Source: Rhodocyclaceae bacterium (GTDB lineage: Bacteria > Pseudomonadota > Gammaproteobacteria > Burkholderiales > CAIKXV01). Taken from it: a stretch of DNA of 64,000 nucleotides. Positions 14,126 to 22,438 of this stretch are shown piece after piece. The position numbers and the translations under genes were made by a program. How positions within the stretch are numbered: position 1 is the stretch's first letter; every line of letters begins with the position of its first letter. The notes under the pieces were generated by a model that saw only the letters and a list, made by a program, of their open reading frames with translations, was not told the DNA's origin and did not search any database. Where the stretch lies: contig JADCHX010000013.1 in the NCBI GenBank assembly GCA_020248265.1, positions 1-64,000 of the forward strand. Reading direction: 5' to 3'.

Positions 14126-15100
14126 TCATTGCGCGACGACCTTCGCGTCGCGCAGTACACGGCCCCATTTCTCGAACTCGGCGCGGATGAACCGGGAAAA
14201 CGCTTCCGGCGAGCTCGGCGCCGGCTCGATGCCCTGCTCGATGAACACCCGGTTCACCTCGGGCGTCTTGAGGATCGCGACCAGGTCACGGTTCAGGCGG
14301 GCGATGACCGCCGGCGGCGTGCGCGCCGGCGCGGCCATGCCGTACCAGTTGTTCACGTCGAAGCCGGTGACGCCCGACTCCGCGATCGTCGGCAGTTCGG
14401 GGACGATCACCGAACGCTTCGCGGTGGTCACCGCCAGCGCGCGGATCTTGCCGGCCTTCACATGCTGGAGCGCAGTGGAGGGGGAGGCGAAGATCATGGT
14501 GATGCGGCCACCGAGCAGGTCGATCATCGCCGGGCCACCACCCTTGTAGGGAATGTGCACCAGGTCGGTCTTCGTCGAGGCGGCGAACAGCTCGCCGGCG
14601 AGATGGCCTGCGTTGCCGGTACCCGACGAGCCGTAGGTCAGCCCCTTCTGCGTCGACGCGAGCTTCAGCAGATCCTTCACGCTCGAGGCCGGGACGCCGG
14701 GATGCACCACCAGGATATTGGTCGCATCGGCGATGCCGGTGATCGGCGCGAGGTCCTTCAGCGGGTGGTAGCCGATGTCCTTGTACAGGAAGTAGTTGAC
14801 CGCGAAGTTGCCGATGGCGCCGAGGCAGATCGTGTGGCCGTCGGGCGGTGCCTTGCTCAGGATCTGCCCCGACAGGCTGCCCGCCGCGCCGGGCCGGTTG
14901 TCGACCAGCACCGGCTGGCCGAGCGCGGCACCGAGCGGCTCGGACAGCGCGCGCGCCGACACGTCGAGCCCGCCGCCGGGTGCGGACCCGACCAGCATGC
15001 GGATCGGCCGTGCCGGGAAGGCCGCCTGGGCGGCGGCGTCGATTGCGCTGGCGCCGAGCACCCCGCCGAGCAGCAGCGCGGAAGCAGTTGCAGTATTCAT
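14126..15100 (-). CDS. Bug/TctC-family periplasmic binding protein
   Basis: A 324-residue protein with a signal peptide ending near IDAAAQA, then FPARPIRMLVGSAPGGGLDV. Further landmarks are YGSSGTGNAGHLAGELF and LVHIPYKGGGPAMIDLLGGRI. It lies in the middle of the catabolic cluster between the MmgE/PrpD gene and two VOC genes. The first-lobe motif (GSAPGGGLDVSAR) differs from the other five Bug proteins in the window, suggesting a different ligand. Confidence 0.88.
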   Translation of the reverse strand: MNTATASALLLGGVLGASAIDAAAQAAFPARPIRMLVGSAPGGGLDVSARALSEPLGAALGQPVLVDNRPGAAGSLSGQILSKAPPDGHTICLGAIGNFAVNYFLYKDIGYHPLKDLAPITGIADATNILVVHPGVPASSVKDLLKLASTQKGLTYGSSGTGNAGHLAGELFAASTKTDLVHIPYKGGGPAMIDLLGGRITMIFASPSTALQHVKAGKIRALAVTTAKRSVIVPELPTIAESGVTGFDVNNWYGMAAPARTPPAVIARLNRDLVAILKTPEVNRVFIEQGIEPAPSSPEAFSRFIRAEFEKWGRVLRDAKVVAQ

Positions 15101-15147
15101 GGATGGTCTCCTCCGGTATTGCCTGTTCCAGGCTTTCTTGTGTTTGC

Positions 15148-16530
15148 TCAGGCCGCCGGCTGCAGCAGCTTGCGCAAGGAGCGGATGTCCTGCACTTCGT
15201 CCAGCGCCCAGACCCGGTCGAGCAGCGTGCGCGCGCGGCGGCGTCCGAGCACTGGGGCCATCAGCGGCAGGCACTTGTCGTCTACCTCGGCGCGGGTCAT
15301 CGGGTTCTGCCAGGCACCGCGTACCACTTCGGTGTGGTGCCTGAGCCTGCGCCCGTCGGTCGTCTCGACCTCCAGGATGGCCTGCCGGCCGCCGGCCTTG
15401 CTCAGCGCGGCGCTGCCTTCGTAGACGATGCACTTGCGCACCGCGAGCACCGCCGGATCATGCATGCGCTCATCGTCGTGCGACGAGTCGAAGGTGAGGC
15501 CGCCGTCGATCAGCATCACCGCCAGCAGGTGCTGCATGCAGATGTCCGGCATGTCTCGGTTGTTAACGATCTCGGATTCGGTGTCCTGCACCTGCACGTG
15601 GATGCGCTTCACGTTCGCGGGCGTCAGTCCGTGCGCACGGATCAGCGCGATCAGCGAATCGAGCGCGGCCTGGATCGGCGAGCCGACCGACCAGTTCTTG
15701 ATGTTGGAGCGCATGATCTCCCAGGTGCGGCCGAGGTCGCGGGCGACATGCGAGGTGTCCGTGTGCTTGTCGTACGCGAGGAAGAAGCTGCGCGCGCCGC
15801 TGAACGAATCGTCGACGCCGTTGAACCCGGCATCGACCATGGTGGCCGCGGACATCGCGTTGCGGGTGGGCATGCCGGCGAAGTCGAACGCCTTCTCGAC
15901 ATGGTCGGGGTCGCGGATCCAGCACGACAGGCCGGAGGCCTGCTGCGCCGTGTAGGACAGCAGCCAGCGCATGCGCTGGGCATCGAAGCGCGCGAGCGAA
16001 CCGGCCGCCGCGGAGGCACCGAAGATCGCACCGAACGCATGCGAGGAATGCGCGGACAGCAGGAACTGGATGCCGCCGAGCGCCATCGAGAAGCGCGCGC
16101 CGACGTCGTAGCCCAGCGCCACCGCGCGCAGCAGGTCGGTGCCGGACGAACGTTTGAGCTCGCCCATCGCCCAGGCCGCCGGCACCACCGCGCAGCCCGG
16201 ATGGAACAGGCCGCCCTGGTGCGAATCGTCGGTCTCGTCGGCATGGGCGGACATCGCATTGGCGAAGGCAGCGAGCGTCACGGAACTCGACAGCGTCGTG
16301 CCCATCACGGTTGCCTGCGCCACGCCGCCCTGCGTCGACACGTACTCGATGCCCTTGCGGCCCGGCAGCAGCTTCGCGCCGGAGACGATCGCCGCCAACG
16401 AGTCGGCGATATGGTGCCTGGTCTTCTCGGCCACCTTCGCCGGCAGCGGCCGGTCGATCGCCTTCGCCATGTAGGCCGACAGCGAGCGGATCATCGGCGA
16501 CGGTGCAACTGCCTTTCCCGCGCCGCTCAC
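15148..16530 (-). CDS. MmgE/PrpD-family protein
   Basis: A 460-residue protein with the all-helical start (MIRSLSAYMAKAIDRPLPAK, then TRHHIADSLAAIVSG) and the later SAHADETDDSHQGGLFHPGC motif of MmgE/PrpD proteins; PrpD is 2-methylcitrate dehydratase and relatives act on aconitate-like tricarboxylates, itaconate or other branched acids. The His-Pro-Gly region is intact. The gene overlaps the SDR gene upstream by 4 bp (ATGA), so both are made from one message. The substrate here is unknown. Confidence 0.85.
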   Translation of the reverse strand: MSGAGKAVAPSPMIRSLSAYMAKAIDRPLPAKVAEKTRHHIADSLAAIVSGAKLLPGRKGIEYVSTQGGVAQATVMGTTLSSSVTLAAFANAMSAHADETDDSHQGGLFHPGCAVVPAAWAMGELKRSSGTDLLRAVALGYDVGARFSMALGGIQFLLSAHSSHAFGAIFGASAAAGSLARFDAQRMRWLLSYTAQQASGLSCWIRDPDHVEKAFDFAGMPTRNAMSAATMVDAGFNGVDDSFSGARSFFLAYDKHTDTSHVARDLGRTWEIMRSNIKNWSVGSPIQAALDSLIALIRAHGLTPANVKRIHVQVQDTESEIVNNRDMPDICMQHLLAVMLIDGGLTFDSSHDDERMHDPAVLAVRKCIVYEGSAALSKAGGRQAILEVETTDGRRLRHHTEVVRGAWQNPMTRAEVDDKCLPLMAPVLGRRRARTLLDRVWALDEVQDIRSLRKLLQPAA

Positions 16531-17300
16531 CGCGAAGACCCCGATCCGCCGTCGACGCTGATCATGGTGCCGCTCACATAGGACGCGCGGTCCGAGGCGA
16601 GGAACACCGCCACGTCGGCGACTTCATCCACGCGGGCGAGGCGTCCCAGCGGGAAGCCGGTGGTCAGTTCGCGCCAGCGGTTCTCGTCCCCGAATGCCGC
16701 CTGCGCGCGTGCCTTCCAGCGTACGACCTGGCGTTCCGTCTCCGTGGCACCCGGGTTGATGCCGACCACCCGCACGCCGTCGTCCAGGCTGCCGGTGCCC
16801 ATGCATTCGGTGAGCGCCATCAGCGCGGCGTTGCCGGCGGCGCCAGCCACGTTCTTGTTGGTCGGGTGGAACGGCGACACGCCGATGATGTTCACGATCA
16901 CGCCCGACCTGCGCGCAGCCATGCCCGCGTAGACCTCGCGGCTGAGGTTGATGTAGCCGAAGATCTTCAGGTCCCAGGCGGTGCGCCAGCGCGCCTCGTC
17001 GATCTGATCGATCGAGCCCTGCGGCACGGCACCGGCGTTGTTGACGAGCACGTCCACCACGCCGGCTGCCGTCGACAGCGCCGCCGCAGCACCCGGTGCC
17101 GCGAGGTCGCTCGCATGCACGGTGACCGATGCGGCACCGAGCGTGCGCAGTTCGGTGGCTGCCGCTTCCATCAGCGCGCCGTTGCGCGCGGCGAGGATCA
17201 GGTGGCAGCCCTCGGCCGCGAAACCGCGTGCAACGCCGAGGCCGATGCCCTGGGAGGCGCCAGTGATCAGTACACGCTTACCGGAAATTCTGAGGTCCAT
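16527..17300 (-). CDS. short-chain dehydrogenase/reductase
   Basis: A 257-residue SDR. The nucleotide-binding motif is TGASQGIG at residues 14-21, NNAG follows near residue 88, and the catalytic region has moved from the textbook Tyr-x-x-x-Lys: the segment VSPFHPTNKNVAGAAGNAAL has Asn-Lys-Asn at the position where YxxxK is expected. The C terminus (FLASDRASYVSGTMISVDGG) is standard. The missing Tyr makes a normal oxidoreductase mechanism doubtful. The gene is translationally coupled to the MmgE/PrpD gene. Confidence 0.83.
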   Translation of the reverse strand: MDLRISGKRVLITGASQGIGLGVARGFAAEGCHLILAARNGALMEAAATELRTLGAASVTVHASDLAAPGAAAALSTAAGVVDVLVNNAGAVPQGSIDQIDEARWRTAWDLKIFGYINLSREVYAGMAARRSGVIVNIIGVSPFHPTNKNVAGAAGNAALMALTECMGTGSLDDGVRVVGINPGATETERQVVRWKARAQAAFGDENRWRELTTGFPLGRLARVDEVADVAVFLASDRASYVSGTMISVDGGSGSSR

Positions 17301-17350
17301 CGATGGGTCTCCAGGGGAAAACAGAAGGGAATCAGGAAGGATGCAGCAAC

Positions 17351-17420
17351 GAGCGGGGGGTCAGGTCTTGAGTTTTGCAGCGAGCGGGCGAGCGAGCGGG
17401 GGGTCAGGTCTTGAGTTTTG
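17351..17420. repeat. two 27-bp direct repeats in the intergenic region
   Basis: The 27-bp unit at 17351-17377 recurs exactly at 17394-17420; each contains GGGGGTCAGGTCTTGAG and a TTTTG end. The spacer is rich in GCGAGCGG words. The repeat stands between the SDR and CoA-transferase genes and shares the GGGGTCAG word with the array at 19516-19554, so both may derive from one small repeat family of the REP type. Confidence 0.75.
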
Positions 17421-17446
17421 ACTCAGGTCGTGGCTGAGGTCTCGAC

Positions 17447-18709
17447 TCAGGCCGCCGGCGCCTTCAGCACGCCAGCCTCCACCAGCGCGGCGATACGCGC
17501 GGCATCCCACTGAAGCACGTTGCCGAGGACGCGTGCATTGTCTTCGCCCAATGTCGGCGGATAACGATCGGGCGGTGGCGTCTCACCGGTGAACTTGATG
17601 GGGTTGCCCGCCACCTCGATGCGATGGCCACGGCCATCGTCGAGCGGCAGCACCATCTGCCGGTGCAGCACCTGGGGATCGCTCAGTGCGCGATCGAGCG
17701 TGTTCACGCTGCCGACCGGGATGCCCTTCGCGCGGAAGCGGTTGACCCAGTGCTCGGCCGGCAGCGCCAGGAAGGCCTGGTCGAGCGCCGGCAGCAGGGT
17801 GTCGCGATTGGCATGGCGGTCACCGTTGGTCTTGTAGCGCGGGTCTTCGAGCAGGTGCGCGACGCCCAGTTCGCGCGCCATGTCTTCCCACATGCGGTCG
17901 GTGTTCGCGCAGACCACCACGTTCACGCCGTCGCCGGCGATGAATGTGCGGTAGGTGGCGAAGGAATCGTGCGCCCGGCCCTGGGTGCCAGGCACCACGC
18001 CGGCGATCAGGTGGTAGGCCGCCTGGTAGGTGAGCATCGACACCTGGCAGTCGAGCATCGAGATGTCGATCTGCTTGCCGCGGCCGGTATGCGTGCGCTC
18101 GAGCAGCGCCGCCTGGATCGAGATCACCGCGAACATCCCGGCCGCCAGGTCGCCCAGCGGGATGCCGGAGCGCACCGGCAGGCCGCCGCTCTCACCGGTG
18201 AGGCTCATGCCGCCGGACAAAGCCTGCACGATCATGTCGTAGGCGGGCAGCTCGCGATACGGGCCGTCCTGCCCGAAGCCGGAGATGCTGCACCAGACCA
18301 GCCCGGGGTGCGCTTCCGACAGCGCGGCCGGGTCGAGGCCCAGCTTGGCGGCCACGCCCGGGCGGAAGTTCTCGATCAGCACGTCGCTCTTCAGCGCCAG
18401 TTCGCGCACCAGCGCCTTGCCGTCTGCGTGCTTCATGTCGACCGCGACACTCTGCTTGTTGCGGTTCACGCTCAGGTAGTAGGCACTGTCGCGGTCGACG
18501 AAGTGCGGCGGGATGTGCCGCGACGAATCGCCGCCATGCGGCTCGACCTTGATCACCTCGGCGCCGAGGTCGGCGAGGATCTGCGTCGCGTACGGACCGG
18601 ACAGGAACTGGGTCAGGTCGAGCACGCGCAGGCCCTTCAGCGGCTGTGCGCCGCGGGCTGCGCTGGCTTTGGAAGGTGCGGGCGCGGCAGGCTGCGCGGC
18701 TTCTGGCAT
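17447..18709 (-). CDS. CaiB/BaiF-type (family III) CoA-transferase
   Basis: A 420-residue protein beginning with an Ala/Pro-rich tail and then LKGLRVLDLTQFLSGPYATQ, ADLGAEVIKVEPHGGD and NRNKQSVAVDMK, the usual family III order. The catalytic Asp, which forms the acyl anhydride, lies in YRELPAYDMIVQALSGG (about residue 176). The enzyme moves CoA from a donor such as succinyl-CoA to a carboxylic acid, which would activate the pathway substrate for the thiolase and other enzymes encoded nearby. It is followed upstream (18721) by the IclR regulator, 11 bp away. Confidence 0.9.
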   Translation of the reverse strand: MPEAAQPAAPAPSKASAARGAQPLKGLRVLDLTQFLSGPYATQILADLGAEVIKVEPHGGDSSRHIPPHFVDRDSAYYLSVNRNKQSVAVDMKHADGKALVRELALKSDVLIENFRPGVAAKLGLDPAALSEAHPGLVWCSISGFGQDGPYRELPAYDMIVQALSGGMSLTGESGGLPVRSGIPLGDLAAGMFAVISIQAALLERTHTGRGKQIDISMLDCQVSMLTYQAAYHLIAGVVPGTQGRAHDSFATYRTFIAGDGVNVVVCANTDRMWEDMARELGVAHLLEDPRYKTNGDRHANRDTLLPALDQAFLALPAEHWVNRFRAKGIPVGSVNTLDRALSDPQVLHRQMVLPLDDGRGHRIEVAGNPIKFTGETPPPDRYPPTLGEDNARVLGNVLQWDAARIAALVEAGVLKAPAA

Positions 18710-18720
18710 CGGTCTGCTCC

Positions 18721-19494
18721 TCAGGCGCTCTCTCGGGCGCGGTAGCCCAGTCCCGCGGACAGTTCGGCGGCGAGGCGGCAGGCCTCGCGCGCGAACTCGG
18801 CTTCGCGGGCCGGTTCGAATCGTTGTTCGGGGATGGTGAAGCCGAGCGAGCCGGTGATGCGGCCACCCGCGCCATACACCGGCGCGAAGATGCCGACCGC
18901 CCCGGCGATGCGCTGCCCGAACGACAGCGCATAGCCGCGCGCGCGGATCGCCGCCAGATCCTGCGCGAGGTCGAGATGGCCGGCGAGGCCTTCGCGCGCG
19001 AGTACCGCGGCCAGTTCGTCCGGCGGCAGGAAGGCGAGGATGGAGCGCCCGGAGGCGCCGGTCAGCAGGGTCTGCGGTTCATGGCTGCGCACGCGGTAGC
19101 CCAGCGGATGCGTCGATTCGACGTGGGACGCGAACGTGAGCCGGCGCTCGCGCGGCAGGTACAGGCACAGGTAGGCGGTCTCGTTCACCGAGGCGACCGC
19201 CTGCTCGAGCAGCGGCGCGGCGATCGCCTGCAACGGATGGTGGCTCGCCACCACCGAAGACAGCCTCAGGAATTCGCGGCCTGTACGGTAAGTGGGCGCT
19301 TCTTCATCGCGCTCGACCATGCCTTCGCGCATCAGCAGATCGAGCAGCCGGTGCACCGTCGAGGCGGGCAGCCCGAGCTCGGCGCTGATCCGCTTGATCT
19401 GCGTGCCATCGCCCGACTCAGCCACCGCGCGCAGCACCGCGACGGCACGCGCGACGGTACCGGAATCTGCAGGCTGGCGTTGCGGCTCAGACAT
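18721..19494 (-). CDS. IclR-family transcriptional regulator
   Basis: A 257-residue regulator. Residues 10-75 form the winged helix (TVARAVAVLRAVAESG, then LGLPASTVHRLLDLLMREGM), and the rest is the effector-binding domain with GRSILAFLPPDELAAVL and FAPVYGAGGRITGSLGF. IclR proteins sense small metabolites, often aromatic acids or glyoxylate. A candidate operator lies at 21212-21226, upstream of the first gene of the cluster. The gene sits inside the cluster it probably controls, between the thiolase and CoA-transferase genes. Confidence 0.9.
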   Translation of the reverse strand: MSEPQRQPADSGTVARAVAVLRAVAESGDGTQIKRISAELGLPASTVHRLLDLLMREGMVERDEEAPTYRTGREFLRLSSVVASHHPLQAIAAPLLEQAVASVNETAYLCLYLPRERRLTFASHVESTHPLGYRVRSHEPQTLLTGASGRSILAFLPPDELAAVLAREGLAGHLDLAQDLAAIRARGYALSFGQRIAGAVGIFAPVYGAGGRITGSLGFTIPEQRFEPAREAEFAREACRLAAELSAGLGYRARESA

Positions 19495-19515
19495 TGAGGT
19501 CAGACATCAGACATT

Positions 19516-19554
19516 GGGGTCAGGCCCCGGGGTCAGACCCCGGGGTCAGACCCC
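19516..19554. repeat. three abutting 13-bp palindromic units
   Basis: The units are GGGGTCAGGCCCC (19516-19528), GGGGTCAGACCCC (19529-19541) and the same again (19542-19554), each nearly self-complementary. The third unit carries the stop codon and last codons of the thiolase gene. Similar GGGGTCAGACCCC words are, from memory, common REP-like elements in betaproteobacteria. The array may fold as RNA and end or protect the thiolase message before iclR. Confidence 0.8.
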
Positions 19555-20697
19555 GAACAGGTGGATTGCGCAGGCGCCGTGGTCGAAGCCGGAGGTACCG
19601 CCGCCGGTCACATGGGTAAGCCCGACCTTGGCACCCTCGACCTGCCGGCCACCACAACGCCCCTGCAGCTGGCGCACGATCTCGACGATCTGCGCCGCAC
19701 CGCTGGCACCGACCGGATGGCCCTTGGACAGCAGGCCGCCGCTCGGGTTGACCGGCACCCGGCCACCGAGGGAGGTCGTGCCATCGCGCAGCAGCCGCAC
19801 CGCCTCGCCGCGCGGGCACAGGCCGAGCGCTTCGTAGTACAGCAGCTCGGCGATGGTGAAGGCGTCATGGCATTCGAGCACGTCGATGTCTTCCGGGCCG
19901 ATGCCGCTTTCCTCGTACAGCTCGCTCGAGCAGCGGCTGGTGATCTCGGGCGTAGTCATGTCGCGGAAGCCGGGGATGTACTTGCCCGAGGCGAGGTGCG
20001 AACCGAGCACCTTCACCGGGCGGTCGGAATGCGCCGCCGCGCGTTCGGTCGGGCAGATCACCACCGCGGCTGCGCCGTCGCCCGTCGGGCAGCATTGCAG
20101 CAGGGTCAGCGGATCGGCGATGCGGCGCGAGGCGAGCACTTCCTCGACCGTGGTCTCGGTGCGGAACTGCGCATCGGGATTCAGCGCGCCATGGCGGCGC
20201 GCCTTCACCGCGACTTCCGCCAGGTCGCGCTCGGTCGCGCCGTAGTCGTGCAGGTAGCGCTGCGCACGCATCGCATAGAGCGCCGGCATCACCATGCCGT
20301 TCGACACTTCGATGTCGTCCTGGTCGAGCGGCAGCGTGCCACCGCCGAGCTTGGTGAGCTGCTCGACGCCGAACACCAGCACGTAGTCGTACAGGCCGGC
20401 AGCCACCGCCACCCAGGCCTCGCGGAACGCGGTTGCGCTGCTGGAGCAGGCGTTCTCGCAGTTGATCACCGGGACACCGCTCATCCCGGTGTCGCGGGCG
20501 ACGCGCTGGCCGGGCATCCAGCCGGACGTCGCGGTACCGGCGTAGATCGCCTCGATCTGCTTCGGCTCGAGCTGGGCTTCGCGCAGCGCATCGCGCACGG
20601 CAGGCTGGGCGAGGGCGGGTACCGTGAGGTCGCGGTGTTTCCCGAACTTGATCATGCCGGTACCGATCACCGACACGGGACGCAGGTTGGCGTTCAT
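19546..20697 (-). CDS. thiolase-family protein (acyl-CoA acetyltransferase/SCP2 type)
   Basis: A 383-residue thiolase. The nucleophilic Cys is in NCENACSSSATAF (about residue 87). The C-terminal active-site motifs are ECHDAFTIAELLYYEALG, the NPSGGLLSKGHPVGASGAAQ loop, and GGGTSGF at the end, here with no second Cys-Gly-Gly. Together with the DUF35 protein encoded next to it, the likely reaction is cleavage or condensation of a beta-oxoacyl-CoA. The last residues (IHLFGV) are encoded by the tandem repeat at 19516-19554. The ATG at 20697 follows GGAGG. Confidence 0.87.
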   Translation of the reverse strand: MNANLRPVSVIGTGMIKFGKHRDLTVPALAQPAVRDALREAQLEPKQIEAIYAGTATSGWMPGQRVARDTGMSGVPVINCENACSSSATAFREAWVAVAAGLYDYVLVFGVEQLTKLGGGTLPLDQDDIEVSNGMVMPALYAMRAQRYLHDYGATERDLAEVAVKARRHGALNPDAQFRTETTVEEVLASRRIADPLTLLQCCPTGDGAAAVVICPTERAAAHSDRPVKVLGSHLASGKYIPGFRDMTTPEITSRCSSELYEESGIGPEDIDVLECHDAFTIAELLYYEALGLCPRGEAVRLLRDGTTSLGGRVPVNPSGGLLSKGHPVGASGAAQIVEIVRQLQGRCGGRQVEGAKVGLTHVTGGGTSGFDHGACAIHLFGV

Positions 20698-20723
20698 CGA
20701 CTGTCCTCCAGGGGCGCCGCCGG

Positions 20724-21170
20724 TCAGGCGGGCGCGAACCAGTAGCGGTAGGTGGGGGCAGCCGCGCTCGCGTCCGCGGCGGCGTCTTCCTCGACATGCA
20801 CGCGCACCGAGAGGTTGGGCGCCAGCCCGGCAGCGACGCCATCGCTGCCGGCGACCTTGCCGAACACGCGCACGCCTTCCGGCAGATCGACATAGCCGAT
20901 CACGTAGGGCACCTGCCAGACGGCGGGTGCGACATGCACGGTCGAGTAGGCGTACAGCGTGCCGGTCGCGCCGAGTGGCAGCGGCTTCAGTTGCTCGGCA
21001 TTGCAGGAGGGGCAGACCGGCGCCGCCGGGAAAAACCGGGTGCCGCAGGCGGTGCACTCGGCGCCGGACAGGCGAAGGGCGCCATCCTCGCCATGAGTGA
21101 CATCGGAAGCGCGAAGCGGGCGCCCGATGTGGGGCGCGTTGCGCACGGGGGCGGGTGCCGGGGCGGGCAT
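20724..21170 (-). CDS. DUF35 (OB-fold, rubredoxin-like zinc ribbon) protein
   Basis: A 148-residue protein with the zinc-ribbon pattern CTACGTRFFP...CPSCNAEQL near residues 39-60, and an OB-fold with GTLYAYSTVHVAP and VPYVIGYVDLPEGVRVFG. DUF35 proteins pair with thiolase-like enzymes, as acyl-CoA-binding partners. It is the first gene of the minus-strand cluster and should be transcribed from a promoter that carries the inverted repeat at 21212-21226. The N terminus (MPAPAPAPV) is Ala/Pro-rich. Confidence 0.87.
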   Translation of the reverse strand: MPAPAPAPVRNAPHIGRPLRASDVTHGEDGALRLSGAECTACGTRFFPAAPVCPSCNAEQLKPLPLGATGTLYAYSTVHVAPAVWQVPYVIGYVDLPEGVRVFGKVAGSDGVAAGLAPNLSVRVHVEEDAAADASAAAPTYRYWFAPA

Positions 21171-21211
21171 GGATCCTCCTGACTTCGGTCGCGGCTGTTT
21201 CGGGACGGGCG

Positions 21212-21226
21212 TTCCGTTGAACGGAA
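21212..21226. promoter_or_regulatory. candidate IclR operator
   Basis: TTCCGT-TGA-ACGGAA is a 6-bp inverted repeat with a 3-bp centre, 42 bp before the DUF35 gene start. IclR-family proteins bind short palindromes of about this form. A related word (ACGTTGAGAGGAA) lies just to the right at 21234-21246. The role is inferred from position and the IclR gene in the operon. Confidence 0.55.
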
Positions 21227-21356
21227 TCGAATTACGTTGAGAGGAATCGTATCCACTGGATCGACCCGGCGCAAGTCCGAGTCCCGGCCCAGCCCGACCC
21301 GCGAGGGGTCGGCGCGCGCATGCGCCGTCATGCCCGCGTCACAACCGGCAGGTACA

Positions 21357-21374
21357 TTTCGACGATCGTCGAAA
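21357..21374. promoter_or_regulatory. perfect 18-bp palindrome, candidate ArsR operator
   Basis: TTTCGACGATCGTCGAAA is fully self-complementary and ends 21 bp before the gapJ start. ArsR-type repressors bind dyads of TTCGA/TCGAA type in the promoter of ars operons. As the operon ends with an arsR gene, this is very probably its operator, giving arsenic-induced expression. Confidence 0.75.
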
Positions 21375-21394
21375 CGTCGAGTGGAGGCAGCACG

Positions 21395-22438
21395 ATGAAA
21401 GTAGGCATCAACGGCATGGGACGCATCGGCCGGCTCGCGCTGCGCGCCGCCTTCGGCGCGGCCGAGCGGCAGGCGGACGATCCGCGCGCCGGCAACCGGC
21501 TCGAGGTCGTGCACCTGAACGAGATCAAGGGCGGCGCCGCAGCGACCGCGCACCTGCTGGCGTTCGACACGGTGCAGGGCCGATGGCGCGAGTCGATCGA
21601 AGCCGATGGCGAGGCGGCGATCCGCATCGGCGAGCGGCGGCTCGGCTTCTCGTCGCATCCGGTGGCGGCCGACATCCCCTGGGGCGACCTCGGCGTCGAC
21701 CTGGTGCTGGAGTGCACCGGGAAGTTCCTCACGCCCGAGACACTGCAGGGCCACCTCGACCGCGGCGCGAAGCGGGTGATCGTCGCCGCGCCGGTGAAGG
21801 TCGGCGACGTGCTGAACATCGTGGTCGGCGTGAATGAAGGCCTGTACGACCCGGCGCGCAATCGCATCGTGACCGCAGCCTCCTGCACCACCAACTGCCT
21901 GGCACCGGTGGTCAAGGTGGTGCACGAGGCGATCGGCATCCGCCACGGGCAGATCACCACCATCCACGACCCGACCAACACGAACGTCGTGGTGGACGCG
22001 CCGCACAAGGACCTGCGTCGCGCACGCAGCGCGATGCAGAGCCTGGCGCCGACCACCACCGGCAGCGCGACCGCGATCGCGCTGATCTATCCGGAACTCA
22101 AGGGCAAGCTGAACGGACATGCGGTGCGGGCACCGGTGCTGAATGCATCGCTGACCGACTGCGTGTTCGAGATGCAGCGCGAAACCACCGTGGCCGAGGT
22201 GAACCGGCTGTTCGCAGAGGCCGCACGCGGATCGCTCGCCGGCATCCTCGGTTACGAGGAACGGCCGCTGGTCAGCGCCGACTATGCGCGCGACACGCGC
22301 AGCTCGATCGTCGACGCACCGTCGACGATGGTCACCGACGGCACGCTGCTGAAGGTCTATGCCTGGTACGACAACGAGATGGGCTATGCCTGCCGGATGG
22401 TCGACCTCGCCTGCCACATGCAGGTACGCGGCATCTGA
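21395..22438 (+). CDS. gapJ: ArsJ-associated glyceraldehyde-3-phosphate dehydrogenase
   Basis: A 347-residue GAPDH. The NAD-binding start ([20 protein letters not shown]) and the active-site [11 protein letters not shown], with catalytic Cys at about residue 166, are intact. It belongs to the type found next to arsJ: arsenate replaces phosphate to give 1-arseno-3-phosphoglycerate, which ArsJ then expels. The ATG at 21395 is preceded by GGAGG. The stop overlaps the start of arsJ (TGATG), so translation is coupled. A separate, glycolytic GAPDH is encoded at 59362. Confidence 0.88.
   Translation: MKVGINGMGRIGRLALRAAFGAAERQADDPRAGNRLEVVHLNEIKGGAAATAHLLAFDTVQGRWRESIEADGEAAIRIGERRLGFSSHPVAADIPWGDLGVDLVLECTGKFLTPETLQGHLDRGAKRVIVAAPVKVGDVLNIVVGVNEGLYDPARNRIVTAASCTTNCLAPVVKVVHEAIGIRHGQITTIHDPTNTNVVVDAPHKDLRRARSAMQSLAPTTTGSATAIALIYPELKGKLNGHAVRAPVLNASLTDCVFEMQRETTVAEVNRLFAEAARGSLAGILGYEERPLVSADYARDTRSSIVDAPSTMVTDGTLLKVYAWYDNEMGYACRMVDLACHMQVRGI

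Noticed and set aside
19516-19554. CRISPR-like array
   Set aside because: Units are 13 bp and abut without spacers, so they are a tandem palindrome repeat.
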